NCBI GenBank assembly: GCA_036346375.1
Contig: JAYEVE010000617.1
Coordinates: 25,030-89,029, forward strand
Origin: Guadua angustifolia
Lineage: Eukaryota > Streptophyta > Magnoliopsida > Poales > Poaceae
DNA: 64,000 nt
Direction: 5' to 3'
The position numbers and the translations under genes are program-made. The first letter of the stretch is position 1, and each line of letters opens with the position of its first letter. Positions 48,625 to 60,082 of the stretch are shown here, piece after piece. The notes beneath the pieces were generated by a model. It was not told the DNA's origin and searched no databases. It saw nothing but the letters and a program-made list of their open reading frames with translations.

Positions 48625-49503
48625 CACTACTACACAAAAGGCATACATTAGATGTTTCATCATACACAGTTCTCAAACCATCTGTGTTAAAGATAACCAC
48701 AGATGGTTTTCAAACGCGACCGTCTAAATTTTGAAAATTCTGATATCACAAATGGTTCATGGGTAGAACCGTCTGTGATACGACTGCGACCACTATATAA
48801 ACATACCGAAATTCCTCGCGCAGACCTTAGCACCTAGGGCGTTTTGCCTCCCTCAAACCCTAGCCCCTTGGCGTCCTTCTTCTCGGTGACCTCCTCCTCG
48901 AAGTCCTCCACTCCTCCCCCTCGGCGACCTCCTCCTCCTCCCCACAAGCCTGTGCTCTGTTGGATTCGGTGAGTCCCCATGTCCTTGGTGGATGCTTATC
49001 CTATAATTTGTATAGATGATTGATAAAATAGTAAACAAAATACACAAAAGATTGATCTCTATTTAGGGCATGCATTCATAGTTTAGTTTATCCTTCAATG
49101 TTGTTTCACTCTGATCAATTTTATCCTTTGATCTTTGGATCGCGTGCACAGAATGGTTGCAGATAAATGGCAAAATGCATATTGAAAGATAGCAAAATCG
49201 AATTAACTCATGTCTATATCTGGTGATTAGGCATGATAGTAAACAAAGTACACAAATGATCGATATCTACCTAGGGCATGCATGCATAGTTTAGTTTATC
49301 TGTAACTTCGATGCTACTAGAACACTTATCTGGTGATTAGGCATGGTTGAGTTTAGTTAAATGTAATATCTATGACGATCTATTATACTCTTTTTTTTGT
49401 ATTTGTGGCTATTGTTCATATGGTTTGTAATATACAAGAAGATTGAAAATCTTATTGCCACTACTTGATCATTTCAAACATCCCTAGCTGTAGATTCCTT
49501 GTT
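48625..49503. mobile_element. Probable CACTA transposon end
   Basis: The sequence begins CACTACTACACAAAAGG. Several direct and inverted subterminal copies follow of a 'aaccatctgtg' / 'ccacagatggtt' / 'accgtctgtgata' unit between 48675 and 48785, the design of CACTA termini. A pair of about 75-bp direct repeats (from about 49028 and 49231, with a 'gggcatgcatNcatagtttagttta' core) lies inside. The opposite CACTA end was not found. The Tat fragment at 49504 may have truncated it. Confidence 0.6.
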
Positions 49504-50305
49504 GTCGACGTTTCGGAAGCGAGTCCCCCGCCAAGCTTACTTGTTGAATGAGGGATCAACCAAGGCCCCTTTCCGCGAAGGGTATAGCGTCCGAAGGCCT
49601 GCTGAGCTAGTGGGATGTGGATGGTCGGAGGTTCAAAAGGAGACAACAGACAAAAACTTTTTATCTTGATTCGGGTCTCTCACGGAGTAGATAATAACCC
49701 TACGTCCAGTGGCTTTACTATTGCCGAAAAGTTTACAAGGAGTTTGCTCGGGCGTGTTGCGCCTTTCTCTCTTCTCTCTTCTCCTCCCAAATGCACTTGG
49801 GTGTTTTTCTTACAACTGTTTCGGGACCAAAGATCCCCGCTTTTTTTCTCTTCTCTTCTCTTCTCTCTGAACGCTTCTCGCAGCGGGGTATTTATAGAGA
49901 TTACAGTCTTACATCATTTATAACTGAATGACATGTCACTACTGTACCCAGACGTGGGTGTAACTGCTACCCTTACTTTTCGCCATACCGTGACATGGGA
50001 GTAGTGGACTTAGAACATGGCCGTACGGTCCTTTGAGCCGCCGTGTGATTAATGCCACGTCGTCTTCATGGGCCACGCCCAGGATCTTCCTTCAGCCTTG
50101 GCCGATCGTCGCATCCCTCCGACCAGGCACACTCGGGAAGCTGAGGTGCATGCTCGGGGACGAGCTTAGTCGTGGTCGGGGCAGACCCATCGGTCGGTCT
50201 GTTCGAGGGTCTTCCTTGAGGACACCATCCGAGGGTAAGTATGGTTGGCCGATGATTGGCTGCCGGGGTATGATGGTCTTTATGGGAATTACCCAATCCC
50301 CGACA
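49504..50305 (-). repeat. LTR of the truncated Tat element
   Basis: 802 bp, of the same family type as the LTRs at 20002 and 30216 (shared 'ccaagcttacttgttgaatgagg' start, 'gagtagataataaccct' and 'ggtatttatagag' segments). It is longer and clearly diverged from them. Confidence 0.85.
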
Positions 50306-50820
50306 GCTAACCCCCGAGACTCAAGTGGAAATTCGCTCGGCGGGGCCTTCCCCTTGAGCCTTCAGACTCACAGGAGGGATTGGGCTCTTGCAGCAAAATA
50401 CTACTGCAGCACGGGATTAGAATCTTGCAGCGAAATACTGCTGCAGCATCCGAGTAACCCTTGCTCGCAAGCGAGCATGCTCCGGCGAGGGCCGAGCATC
50501 TTGCTCTAGGCCCGACCAAAGTGGGGCTCCAGAACGGAAGCGAAAGGTCACAATGGTTCCTTCTCCGCGAAGCCTTGCAGGTACGGTTCTGATAGTTTTT
50601 TGAAAACCGTGCCTTTATTGGACAGTTTTGGAAACCGTGCTGCCGCGCGTCGGTTCACAAACGGGCAGGGGCGGTTTCCTATCCGTTCGACTTTTCCACC
50701 TATATATACCCAGCGGGGACAGTACTGAGAGCTTCTTCTCTTGCATCTTGCGTCCAGACTTCAAAATCTTCCAAACCTCAAGCCTTCTCGTCTTTGCGCT
50801 CCCTTCCTCAACCTCTCTCC

Positions 50821-52860
50821 ATGGCGAAGTTCGGCCCGAGCAAGATCAGTAAGGAGAGGTTGCAGGCGCTCGAGGACTTCGGCTACCTCGACGCGGGCAC
50901 CTGGTGGATCTCGGATGGCGAAGGAGCTCCCGCGCCGCACGACGACGAGATCGTCACCTGCGATCTCTACACCATCAACGGGCTTAGAATGCCCGAGAGT
51001 GAGTTCCTTGAATCCGTACTCGCCCAATGCAAGTGCGAGATCACCAATTTGAACCCCAACTCCATTCTTGTTTTGGCCATCTTCTCGCACCTTTGCGAGG
51101 GATTCATGGGCATCTTATCCACGACGAGCCTCTTTTTTCATTTTTACTCCTTGTTCCGCACCGGTGGGGCTTCTCCCACCGGTTTTGCATACTTCCGCTT
51201 GCGACTCAGCCGACCATACGAGTACCCCTTCTTCACGCTCAAAGACTTGGTGTCGGGCTGGGCCAATTTCTGATTCTACCTGCGGAAGGCGGAGGGAAAC
51301 ACCCTCCGCTACTCCAGAGCGGCGGCGCCCACCATCGAGACCCCGCGCCCTTCCGTGCAAGCCGAGGAGGAGCGGGCCCTAATGATGATTAGCGAGCTCA
51401 CGAACATGGGGCTCACTGGTCGTGACGTCGTCCGGGACTTCCTCAGGAATCGGGTGTCCCCTTTGAGGAGGAGGGAACACCCTTCTTCAAGGTCTCCGGG
51501 TGGTAAGACCTCACCCGAGAGGTGACTCCGATAGAAGTCCTTTTTTTAATTTGATTAGCTCCTACTTCTTATGCATGATCTTCGCCCGTGCTAATGCCTT
51601 CTCTTGGTGGGTTGTAGCCCGAGCACCAAGCCCGGGTCGGCAGGTCGCCGAGATGTTCGGACTGCTTGAAGAGCAAGGAGCTCGAGCAGGGCGGTAGAGT
51701 CGAGGGCGTGCTCGGCGGGCGGTGGTAAGTTTTCTTACGATCCGTGCTCAGGGGAATGCATCCCGAACATCTTCTGATGCTCCTTTGCTTTTGGCAGGAG
51801 AAGGTCGCCCTTGAAACAGCAGTGGCCAAGCTTAAGCCGCTGTCGCGCGGCCAAGGGGAGATCGTTCCCGCTGCTAAGACCAAGAAGGCGAGGGGCAAAC
51901 AACAAGCTCCACCGCCGCCGCCTCCTACCCGGTCGTTGAAGAGGCGGGTGACCTCGGCCAAGAGCCCCTCTCGGTGACATCTGGAGTTTGCCGATAGGAA
52001 GGAGGCAAGCAACTGAAGGCCTGGATGAAAAGTTACTTCGAGAGAAAACCGGGGTTGATAGCTCGCTTGCAACAGCTCGCGGAGAAGGCGAAGTTGGTCG
52101 AGGAGGCGAGGAAAGCCGAGTGCAAGGCACTAGAAGGGGAGCTTACCGAGCTCAAGGCCAAGCTCGCCCAAGCTACTTCGGGCTCCCGGGCGGGAGAGTC
52201 CGGGGAGGAGGACGAGGACACAACGCCCCTCGTGACAAGGCGCCGACGTTTGAAGAAGACATTGGAGGAGGTTGACATGGAGAAGGTCGACCCCCTCCTG
52301 GTGAGGATCAGCCACGCTGCTGCGGAGAAATCCGAACTTGTGGTTGCGGCGGCGGCCAATCCCGCCGAAGATGACAGCGAGGAGCTCGCCCAAGGTAATC
52401 TTCGCTTCTCCTCCCCTCTTCTTTCTCTTCTTTCCCCTTTTTTTATTTTTTTCTTGCCTTGCTTGACCGAGCTAACCCCACTGTTTTGACGTGGGTGTGA
52501 TAGCTCCTAGGGATTTTAGGGCTATGGCTTACGACCTCAAGGCCGAGGACCTGAAGATCCTGGCGAGGTGCCGCTAGGCCGAAGAAAACGCCACCAAGAA
52601 CAGAGAGCGGATGTGCAAGCTCGAGCTAGAGCTTGAGCAAGCACAACAACACTCTCAAGTTCTGGAGTCGAAGGTGTTGAGTTAGGGTAAGACATGTGGA
52701 GGCTGTCGAGTTCATGACCGGGACAAGGAGAAGATGGAGCGTCTTCGCCAAGAAGCCTGCGAAGGACGCGAAGCTCGGCGGCGGGTGCTCGGCCTCGAGA
52801 CCAAGCTCGATGAGGCGAAGCAAAAACTTGCGACACTCGGAGGAGCGAAGTCCGGAAAAT
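50821..52860 (+). pseudogene. Antisense ORF of the truncated Tat element, nearly preserved
   Basis: An ATG at 50821 follows a typical leader and opens a 151-codon frame (MAKFGPSKISKERLQALEDFG). It contains the grass gypsy-associated domain, with CEITNLNPNSILVLAIFSHLCEGF at residues 77-100. It stops at TGA 51271-51273, but the same frame resumes at once (FYLRKAEGNTLRYS...) to about 51510, so one nonsense change separates the halves. Later open pieces read as further exons: 51798-51977 (basic, Pro-rich) and 52025-52393 (a Lys/Glu-rich coiled coil ending before GGTAATC). 52504-52680 is a second coiled coil with an internal TAG. A multi-exon architecture is inferred. The function of this ORF family is unknown. 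Confidence 0.7.
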
Positions 52861-52866
52861 AGCACT

Positions 52867-52960
52867 CCTTGTCTAGGACCTGGTCTTGGTGTAGAATTTT
52901 TCCCTTGTCTAGGACCTGGTCTTGGTGTAGAATTTTTCCCTTGTTTAGGACCTAGTCTTC
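52867..52960. repeat. 36-bp tandem repeat, about 2.6 copies
   Basis: The unit begins 'ccttgtctaggacctggtct' and ends 'ttggtgtagaatttttc'. Copies start at 52867, 52903 and 52939. It lies directly after the last coding piece of the antisense ORF. Confidence 0.95.
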
Positions 52961-53430
52961 TTTTTTTTTTGTTTCCTGATGATGTGAAATAAAAGATGAT
53001 TCCCCCTCCCCCCAAGACTCGCTTTTTGCCTTGTTTCCTTGCCTTGCGTCTTGTGTCTTTGGTGTTTTTGTCCTTTTACGGTGTCCTTTGCAAACAACAA
53101 GCATAAGACAAATAAACAAAAAATACAAATAGAAATCTGAGTAGGACGAAACATAGGTAACTGCAATGTAGCAAGCATTTTTTAGAAAAAACACGTTAGT
53201 GCGGTAGTTCGTTCCTACTAAGCCCCCGTTGTGAATGAAGGTCGTGCACTTAGGTTGCGAGCACAAGCTCGTTCGCAGGAGAGTTAGAAAAAATGCGCGT
53301 TTTTCCCTCGACCAAGTCACCAATTTCTCTGAGTTGCGAGCATGGGATAGGTCCGAGTTGAGATAGTGGACGCAAATATTATAAGAAAAAGAATTAAAAT
53401 TTATTTATTCTTAAACGGTTACATAGAGTA

Positions 53431-54475
53431 AGGGGATGTGCTGAACACGAGTGAGAGAGAAGGCAATGGGTGAGAAAAAAGTGAGTGAGACAGATAAAAG
53501 AGATTGAGAGAGATGGGTGAGAGAGAGAGAGAGAGCTGAGAGAGATTGAGAGACGGGCTCTCCTTTTTTGCCCGTCTCTCTTAGGTGTCGGCGGTGGGGG
53601 TGGCGTCCATACTGCTGGATGCATCTATAGTGTTTATGCTCTGTGAGTCGATGACCTTCATGCTGGGTTTCTTCCTCATACTCACGGGTCATCGAGGCCC
53701 GTCTGACCCATTCTCTGATGTCGTGCGGTATGCCGCCCATCGTGTCCAGTTTTCGAGCCCGACACGGTTCGTGCTATAGCATTATACCGGCCTAACACGG
53801 ACTACTTCATACCAAATCAAACTTTAAACCGAACCATGATGTCGTGCCTCCCTAGAAGAACCCGGATTGAATGCCCACCTCTACGCATGAACTAAGCGAA
53901 GAGGGGTAAAAGGAAGAAAAATCAAGGAACGCAGCGACCCAGACCAGCCAAAGGAGGGGTGGGTGTGGGTGCCCTTGGGCCCTTGGAGAGGAGGTTGCGG
54001 CTGGGGTCGGCGCCACGCGCAGGGCGCGAACGGCAACCGCAACTTATCCACCCCCTCATCGCCTCCGTCCGGCCGCGCGCGCCCATGAAATCCCCGCGCC
54101 CAATCACAGAGCGCGCCCCGCCGACCGCGCGCCCCCGCAAAAACATCTTCCCCGTCATCGCCGACGTGTCCCGGCTTTCCGCCACCAAATCCCCCGAAAG
54201 CCCCCTTGGCCGCTAGTCAGCCAGTCACCTCCGTCCGCCGTCCCTTCCTCGCGCTTGGAGTACACTAGCAACCTATACATTCCAGCTCCCACACTCCCCT
54301 GCTTGCTTCTTGCCTTCCCTGTTATAGAGGGAAACAGACACAGACGCTGCAAGGCACCACCGAGAAGACACGAGAAGAACCGGCCACCCTCGCCAAGAGA
54401 AGAGAATTGGTGCGGGTGTTGGTGCGCGTCGTGAGTCGTCACTCGGGTTTAGTGTTTTATTGTGTGAAGATAAAG
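53431..54475. promoter_or_regulatory. CHLH upstream region and 5' UTR
   Basis: 53450-53570 is a GA-rich low-complexity tract. From 53940 the DNA is strongly GC-rich, leading into CHLH. An ACGTG core (54164-54168, in ccgacgtgtcc) is a G-box-like element of the kind used by light and ABA regulators of chlorophyll genes; relevance here is inferred from position only. No TATA box is convincing. No gene is supported in this stretch. Confidence 0.45.
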
Positions 54476-57400
54476 ATGTCGTCTTCAGTGTCGACGCCAT
54501 TCGCTACGGCCACCGGGGCGCCGAAGCTGGGGGCACCCGTGCCGCTGCACTCGTTCCTGCTGAGCCGCCGGCAGCCGGCCAGGAGGCGGTGCGCGGCGAT
54601 ACGGTGCGCGGTGGCCGGGAACGGGCTGTTCACGCAGACCAAGCCCGAGGTGCGGCGGGTGGTGCCGCCCGAGAGCGACGGGGCGCGGCGCGGGGTGCCG
54701 CGGGTGAAGGTGGTCTACGTCGTCCTGGAGGCGCAGTACCAGTCCTCCGTCACCGCCGCGGTGCGCGAGCTCAACGTGGACCCGCGCCGCGCCGCGGAGT
54801 TCGAGGTGGTGGGCTACCTCGTCGAGGAGCTCCGGGACGAGGAGACGTACCAGACATTCTGCGCCGACCTCGCCGACGCCAATGTGTTCATCGGCTCGCT
54901 CATCTTCGTCGAGGAGCTGGCGCTCAAGGTCAAGGCCGCCGTCGAGAAGGAGCGCGACCGGATGGACGCCGTGCTCGTCTTCCCCTCAATGCCGGAGGTC
55001 ATGCGCCTCAACAAGCTCGGCTCCTTCAGCATGTCGCAGCTCGGCCAGTCCAAGAGCCCCTTCTTCCAGCTCTTCAAGCGCAAGAAGAACTCGGGCGGCT
55101 TCGCCGAGAGCATGCTCAAACTGGTGCGCACGCTGCCCAAGGTGCTCAAGTACCTGCCGTCCGACAAGGCGCAGGACGCGCGCCTCTACATCCTCAGCCT
55201 CCAGTTCTGGCTTGGCGGTTCGCCGGACAACCTCCAGAACTTCCTCAAGATGATCGCCGTGTCCTACGTGCCGGCGCTCAAGGGCGCGGACATCAAGTAC
55301 GACGACCCCGTGCTCTACCTCGACGCCGGCATCTGGCACCCGCTCGCGCCGACCATGTACGACGATGTCAAGGAGTACCTCAACTGGTACGGCACACGCC
55401 GGGACGCCAATGACAAGCTCAAGGACCCCAGCGCGCCGGTGATTGGGCTGGTCCTGCAGAGGAGCCACATTGTCACCGGGGACGACGGCCACTATGTTGC
55501 TGTGATCATGGAGTTGGAGGCCAGAGGTGCAAAGGTCATACCAATCTTTGCCGGTGGGCTCGACTTCTCCGGACCAGTCGAGCGGTACCTGGTCGACCCG
55601 ATTACCGGGAAGCCGTTCGTGAACGCGGTGGTGTCGTTGACCGGGTTCGCGCTCGTCGGCGGGCCGGCGAGGCAGGATCATCCCCGGGCGATCACCGCGC
55701 TGCAGAAGCTCGACGTGCCGTACATCGTCGCGCTGCCGCTAGTGTTCCAGACGACGGAGGAGTGGCTGAACAGCACCTTGGGGCTTCACCCCATTCAGGT
55801 GGCGCTGCAGGTTGCGCTTCCGGAGCTTGATGGTGGGATGGAGCCCATCGTGTTCGCTGGCCGGGACCCCAGAACAGGCAAGCCACTTGTCCATCCCAAT
55901 ATCTCATTCCTCTTGGACCTGTTTGTTTGCAGGGTAATAGTTGGTAGTTTTGTAGGCATGCCTGTACTTGAAGCTGAGTTGAAAATGTTCTTTCTTGTGT
56001 TTGATGCAGGGAAGTCACATGCATTGCACAAGAGGGTGGAGCAGCTCTGCACTAGAGCAATCAGGTGGGCAGAATTGAAGAGAAAAACCAAGGTATGTAT
56101 TTCCTCAAGGTTGCTGTATGTAAAAGTATTGTACAGATTTTTCTGCTAAAGAGCAAGGGCAGCTAAATTTTACATGCCAAAAGTTCTGAGGTCCATCTCT
56201 ACTTGAGGTCTAAGTGGGGGAAATTTTAGATTACATGGTAGCTAAACTACTTTACTGCCAGCTGAAAACTGGAACTGCTCAGTCATCCCCTGAAGAATTT
56301 CTTAAACATATCCACAAGCCTGCTATGAGAATGATAGGTTAAATATATAATGAAAACTCTAATGAATCCCTGTAATAAATATGATCACACAAAGTTCAAT
56401 GAAAATTAAAACAGACTACAAGGTCTAACTGCCATCCGGCTGCAATTCTAATCCTTCAAATGAAACAATACATCGTGTTAGGACAAAATTTAATACTTTA
56501 GGTGCATAATCCTAAATTCAAATTATGTGATCTAGTCTGCACTTTCATAAAAATTTATAGTGGGTGGAAATACTGGTACCCATTTCTCGATTATTATATG
56601 TATAAGTTTGCAAGAAACACAAAAATAGTTAACTTTTTTTTGTTGTCTGCTGTAGGAGGAGAAGAAACTGGCAATAACTGTTTTCAGCTTCCCACCAGAC
56701 AAGGGCAATGTTGGGACTGCGGCATATCTGAATGTTTTCAACTCCATCTACTCTGTTCTCCGAGATCTTAAGAAGGATGGCTACAATGTCGAGGGTCTTC
56801 CAGAGACACCTGAAGCCCTCATCGAGGAGGTTATTCAAGACAAGGAGGCTCAGTTCAACAGTCCCAACCTCAATGTTGCTTACCACATGAACGTGAGGGA
56901 GTATCAGGCACTCACTCCCTATGCTTCCCTGCTGGAGGAGAACTGGGGCAAGCCACCTGGTCACCTCAATTCTGATGGTGAGAACCTCCTTGTCTATGGG
57001 AAGCAGTATGGCAATGTGTTTATTGGAGTTCAGCCTACTTTTGGCTATGAAGGTGATCCAATGCGGCTTCTGTTCTCAAAATCTGCCAGCCCTCACCATG
57101 GCTTTGCAGCATACTACACCTTTGTTGAGAAGATCTTCCAGGCAGATGCCGTTCTGCACTTTGGCACACATGGATCACTTGAGTTTATGCCAGGGAAACA
57201 GGTTGGGATGAGCGATACATGCTATCCTGACAGTCTCATTGGCAACATCCCCAACATCTACTACTATGCAGCGAACAACCCATCGGAAGCAACCATCGCC
57301 AAGCGCCGAAGCTATGCAAACACCATAAGCTACCTAACACCACCAGCTGAGAATGCCGGTCTCTACAAGGGACTCAAGCAGCTGTCAGAGCTAATCTCCT

Positions 57401-59422
57401 CTTACCAATCTCTCAAGGACACAGGACGTGGCCCGCAGATTGTGAGCTCAATCATTAGCACTGCAAAACAGTGTAACCTAGACAAGGATGTCCCATTGCC
57501 TGAGGAAGGCGTGGAGCTCCCACCAAATGAGCGTGACCTTGTCGTTGGGAAGGTGTATGCAAAGATCATGGAGATAGAATCACGGCTACTGCCATGTGGT
57601 CTGCATGTGATAGGTGAGCCACCAAGTGCCATGGAGGCTGTGGCCACATTGGTGAACATAGCTGCCCTTGACCGCCCAGAGGATGGCATATACTCACTGC
57701 CCGGCATTCTTGCTGAGACGGTGGGCAGGAATATTGAAGATGTCTACAGGGGAAGCGACAAGGGCGTACTGGCTGATGTTGAACTTCTGAGGCAGATAAC
57801 TGAAGCTTCACGTGGTGCCATCACCGCCTTTGTTGAGAGGACTACAAACAACAAAGGACAAGTTGTGGATGTTGCAAGCAAACTGAGTAGCATCCTTGGT
57901 TTTGGTCTCTCAGAGCCATGGGTGCAGTACTTGTCCAAGACCAAGTTCATCAGGGCAGATAGAGAGAAGTTGAGGACCTTGTTTGAATTCTTGGGAGAGT
58001 GCTTGAAGCTGGTTGTGGCAGACAATGAGCTGGGCAGCTTGAAGCTTGCGCTCGAGGGAAGCTATGTTGAGCCTGGCCCTGGTGGTGACCCCATCCGTAA
58101 CCCAAAGGTTCTACCAACAGGGAAGAACATCCATGCTCTAGACCCTCAGGCAATCCCAACTGCAGCTGCCATGAAGAGTGCCAAAACCGTTGTAGACCGT
58201 CTGCTGGAGAGGCAAAAGACTGACAATGGTGGCAAGTACCCTGAGACAATTGCACTAGTCTTGTGGGGCACTGACAACATCAAGACCTACGGAGAGTCAT
58301 TGGCCCAGGTGCTGTGGATGATCGGTGTCCGCCCAGTTGCGGACACCTTCGGCCGTGTCAACCGAGTGGAGCCTGTCAGCCTTGAGGAGCTTGGACGACC
58401 AAGGATTGATGTCGTCGTCAATTGCTCGGGTGTATTCAGAGATCTTTTCATCAACCAGGTATGAGTACAAACTCTTGCCTTTGATTTGTAGTTATTAGAA
58501 CTAGATACTTTGCAGAGAAGTAAATTCATTGCTGAACTGATGCACCTGTGGAACACATCTGATGCAGATGAATCTGCTGGACCGGGCGGTGAAAATGGTT
58601 GCCGAACTGGATGAGCCAGCAGAGATGAACTACGTGCGCAAGCATGCCCAGGAGCAGGCAGAGGAGCTTGGTGTCTCGGTAAGAGAGGCAGCAACAAGGG
58701 TGTTCTCAAATGCATCAGGCTCTTACTCGTCGAACGTGAACTTGGCAGTGGAGAATGCATCATGGACTGACGAGAAGCAGCTCCAGGACATGTACCTGAG
58801 CCGCAAGTCTTTTGCATTCGACAGCGATGCCCCAGGGGCAGGCATGCGAGAGAAACGCCAAGCATTTGAGCTTGCCCTAGCAACAGCAGATGCCACATTC
58901 CAAAACCTGGACTCGTCAGAGATCTCGCTGACAGATGTCAGCCACTACTTCGATTCAGACCCGACGAAACTGGTGCAAGGGCTGCGGAAGGATGGGCGAG
59001 CACCTTCCTCATACGTAGCAGACACAACCACAGCAAATGCACAGGTGCGAACGTTGTCAGAGACAGTGCGTCTTGACGCAAGGACAAAGCTACTGAACCC
59101 CAAGTGGTACGAGGGCATGATGAAGAGTGGCTACGAGGGAGTTAGAGAGATCGAGAAGCGGCTGACAAATACTGTCGGATGGAGTGCAACATCTGGACAG
59201 GTTGACAACTGGGTTTATGAGGAGGCAAATGCCACGTTTATTGAAGATGAGGCTATGAGGAAGAGGCTCATGGACACCAACCCCAATTCGTTCAGGAAGC
59301 TGGTTCAAACCTTCCTGGAAGCCAGCGGCAGAGGCTACTGGGAGACATCAGAGGAGAACTTGGAAAGGCTCCGGGAACTCTACTCAGAGGTTGAAGACAA
59401 GATTGAAGGAATTGACCGGTGA
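54476..59422 (+). CDS. CHLH: Magnesium-chelatase subunit H, chloroplastic
   Basis: Four exons: 54476-55877, 56010-56092, 56656-58458, 58568-59422, joining to 1380 aa, the normal length for plant CHLH. With CHLD and CHLI it inserts Mg into protoporphyrin IX, the first committed step of chlorophyll synthesis; CHLH binds the porphyrin. It is also linked to plastid signalling (GUN5). An N-terminal Arg/Ala/Ser-rich transit peptide covers about 45 residues. The Mg-chelatase N-terminal domain (KVVYVVLEAQYQSS from about residue 75) is followed by the long CobN/Mg-chelatase domain with HFGTHGSLEFMPGK (663-676), LPTGKNIHALDPQ and VVNCSGVFRDLFINQ. Intron 1 uses a GC donor (ACAG|GCAAGC), spliced to give RDPRTG-KSHALHKR as in the family. 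It is 132 nt, divisible by three and free of stops. Introns 2 and 3 are GT-AG. AATAAA at 59459 may be the poly-A signal. An upstream in-frame ATG at 54407 would precede the normal transit peptide and is not favoured. Confidence 0.97.
55878..56009 (+). other. CHLH: GC-AG intron 1 of CHLH, frame-preserving
   Basis: Donor CAG|GCAAGC and acceptor TTTGATGCAG|GG. The 132-nt intron has no in-frame stop, so the reading frame runs straight through it. The conserved protein continues correctly only if it is removed. Confidence 0.88.
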
Positions 59423-60082
59423 CTTCATTTGATCGACCAATTCCGGCATTCATCCAAGAATAAAGAAGGAATTCTTCTGTCTCATTGAAATGAGACTTGT
59501 ACAATTTGTGTGATTTATAGTAGTTGTAACATGAATTATGAGAGGATATGATGCTTAACAAAGAGGTGGTTGTGAATGAACAAAAAGGAAGCATGAGTAG
59601 AAGCTCTTTCTTTACAAATTTCGTCACCTGTCGCTTCATTTACATGACAGTATTTGAGATTAATAACACAAAATGGAGTATCAGTTTCAACTGTTGTAAC
59701 AGAATAACACTACAGTTTTAGATTTCTTCTTTCCAATCTTTACATTCAGCTGCAACTGTCAAAAAAGTAAACTTTTACCAGACAGTAAAAAATGGTGTTC
59801 ATGTGGCCAAAGGGACCACCAATAAGTTAAAAAATGATAATACCTTAGTACTTGAATTTTGAACATCCCAAACTTGACAAACAAGTTTCTGTCATCTGAT
59901 TGTACATGTAGAATGAGATCAAGTAACACTAGATTATCCTTACTAAAAAAAGGGTGTTAAATTGAACTTACAGGCTTACAGCTCAAAGGGTGGGCAAAGA
60001 GGAACAAAACAATATCTTGAACAATCTTTGGTTTTGTTTTCCCTGCCCAACCCGAAGTATACAATTTTAGTGGAATCCTAGA
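59423..60082. terminator. Convergent intergenic region between CHLH and the STELLO-like gene
   Basis: 660 bp contain both 3' ends of the convergent genes. AATAAA at 59459-59464 can serve CHLH. The DNA is AT-rich with no further gene. Confidence 0.5.

Larger units (their letters stand above)
49504..53430 (-). mobile_element. Truncated Tat-type retrotransposon: one LTR plus antisense ORF region
   Basis: The LTR is 49504-50305. It starts TGTCGACG, ends CCCCGACA, and has a minus-strand TATA at about 49887-49896. The polypurine tract complement 'gctaacccccgagactc' follows. The internal part holds the antisense ORF on the plus strand and then breaks off. No gag, RT, integrase or second LTR is present. 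The structure mirrors the left third of the element at 20002-30902, which sets the orientation. The right boundary near 53.4 kb is approximate. Confidence 0.8.

Noticed and set aside
54407..54475. Upstream in-frame ATG extending CHLH by 23 residues
   Set aside because: The extension precedes a normal transit peptide and has no family counterpart. The ATG at 54476 (aaagATGTCG) gives the expected length.
54460..55681. Long open frames overlapping CHLH exon 1 on both strands
   Set aside because: High GC removes stops in alternative frames. Only the CHLH frame shows family similarity.
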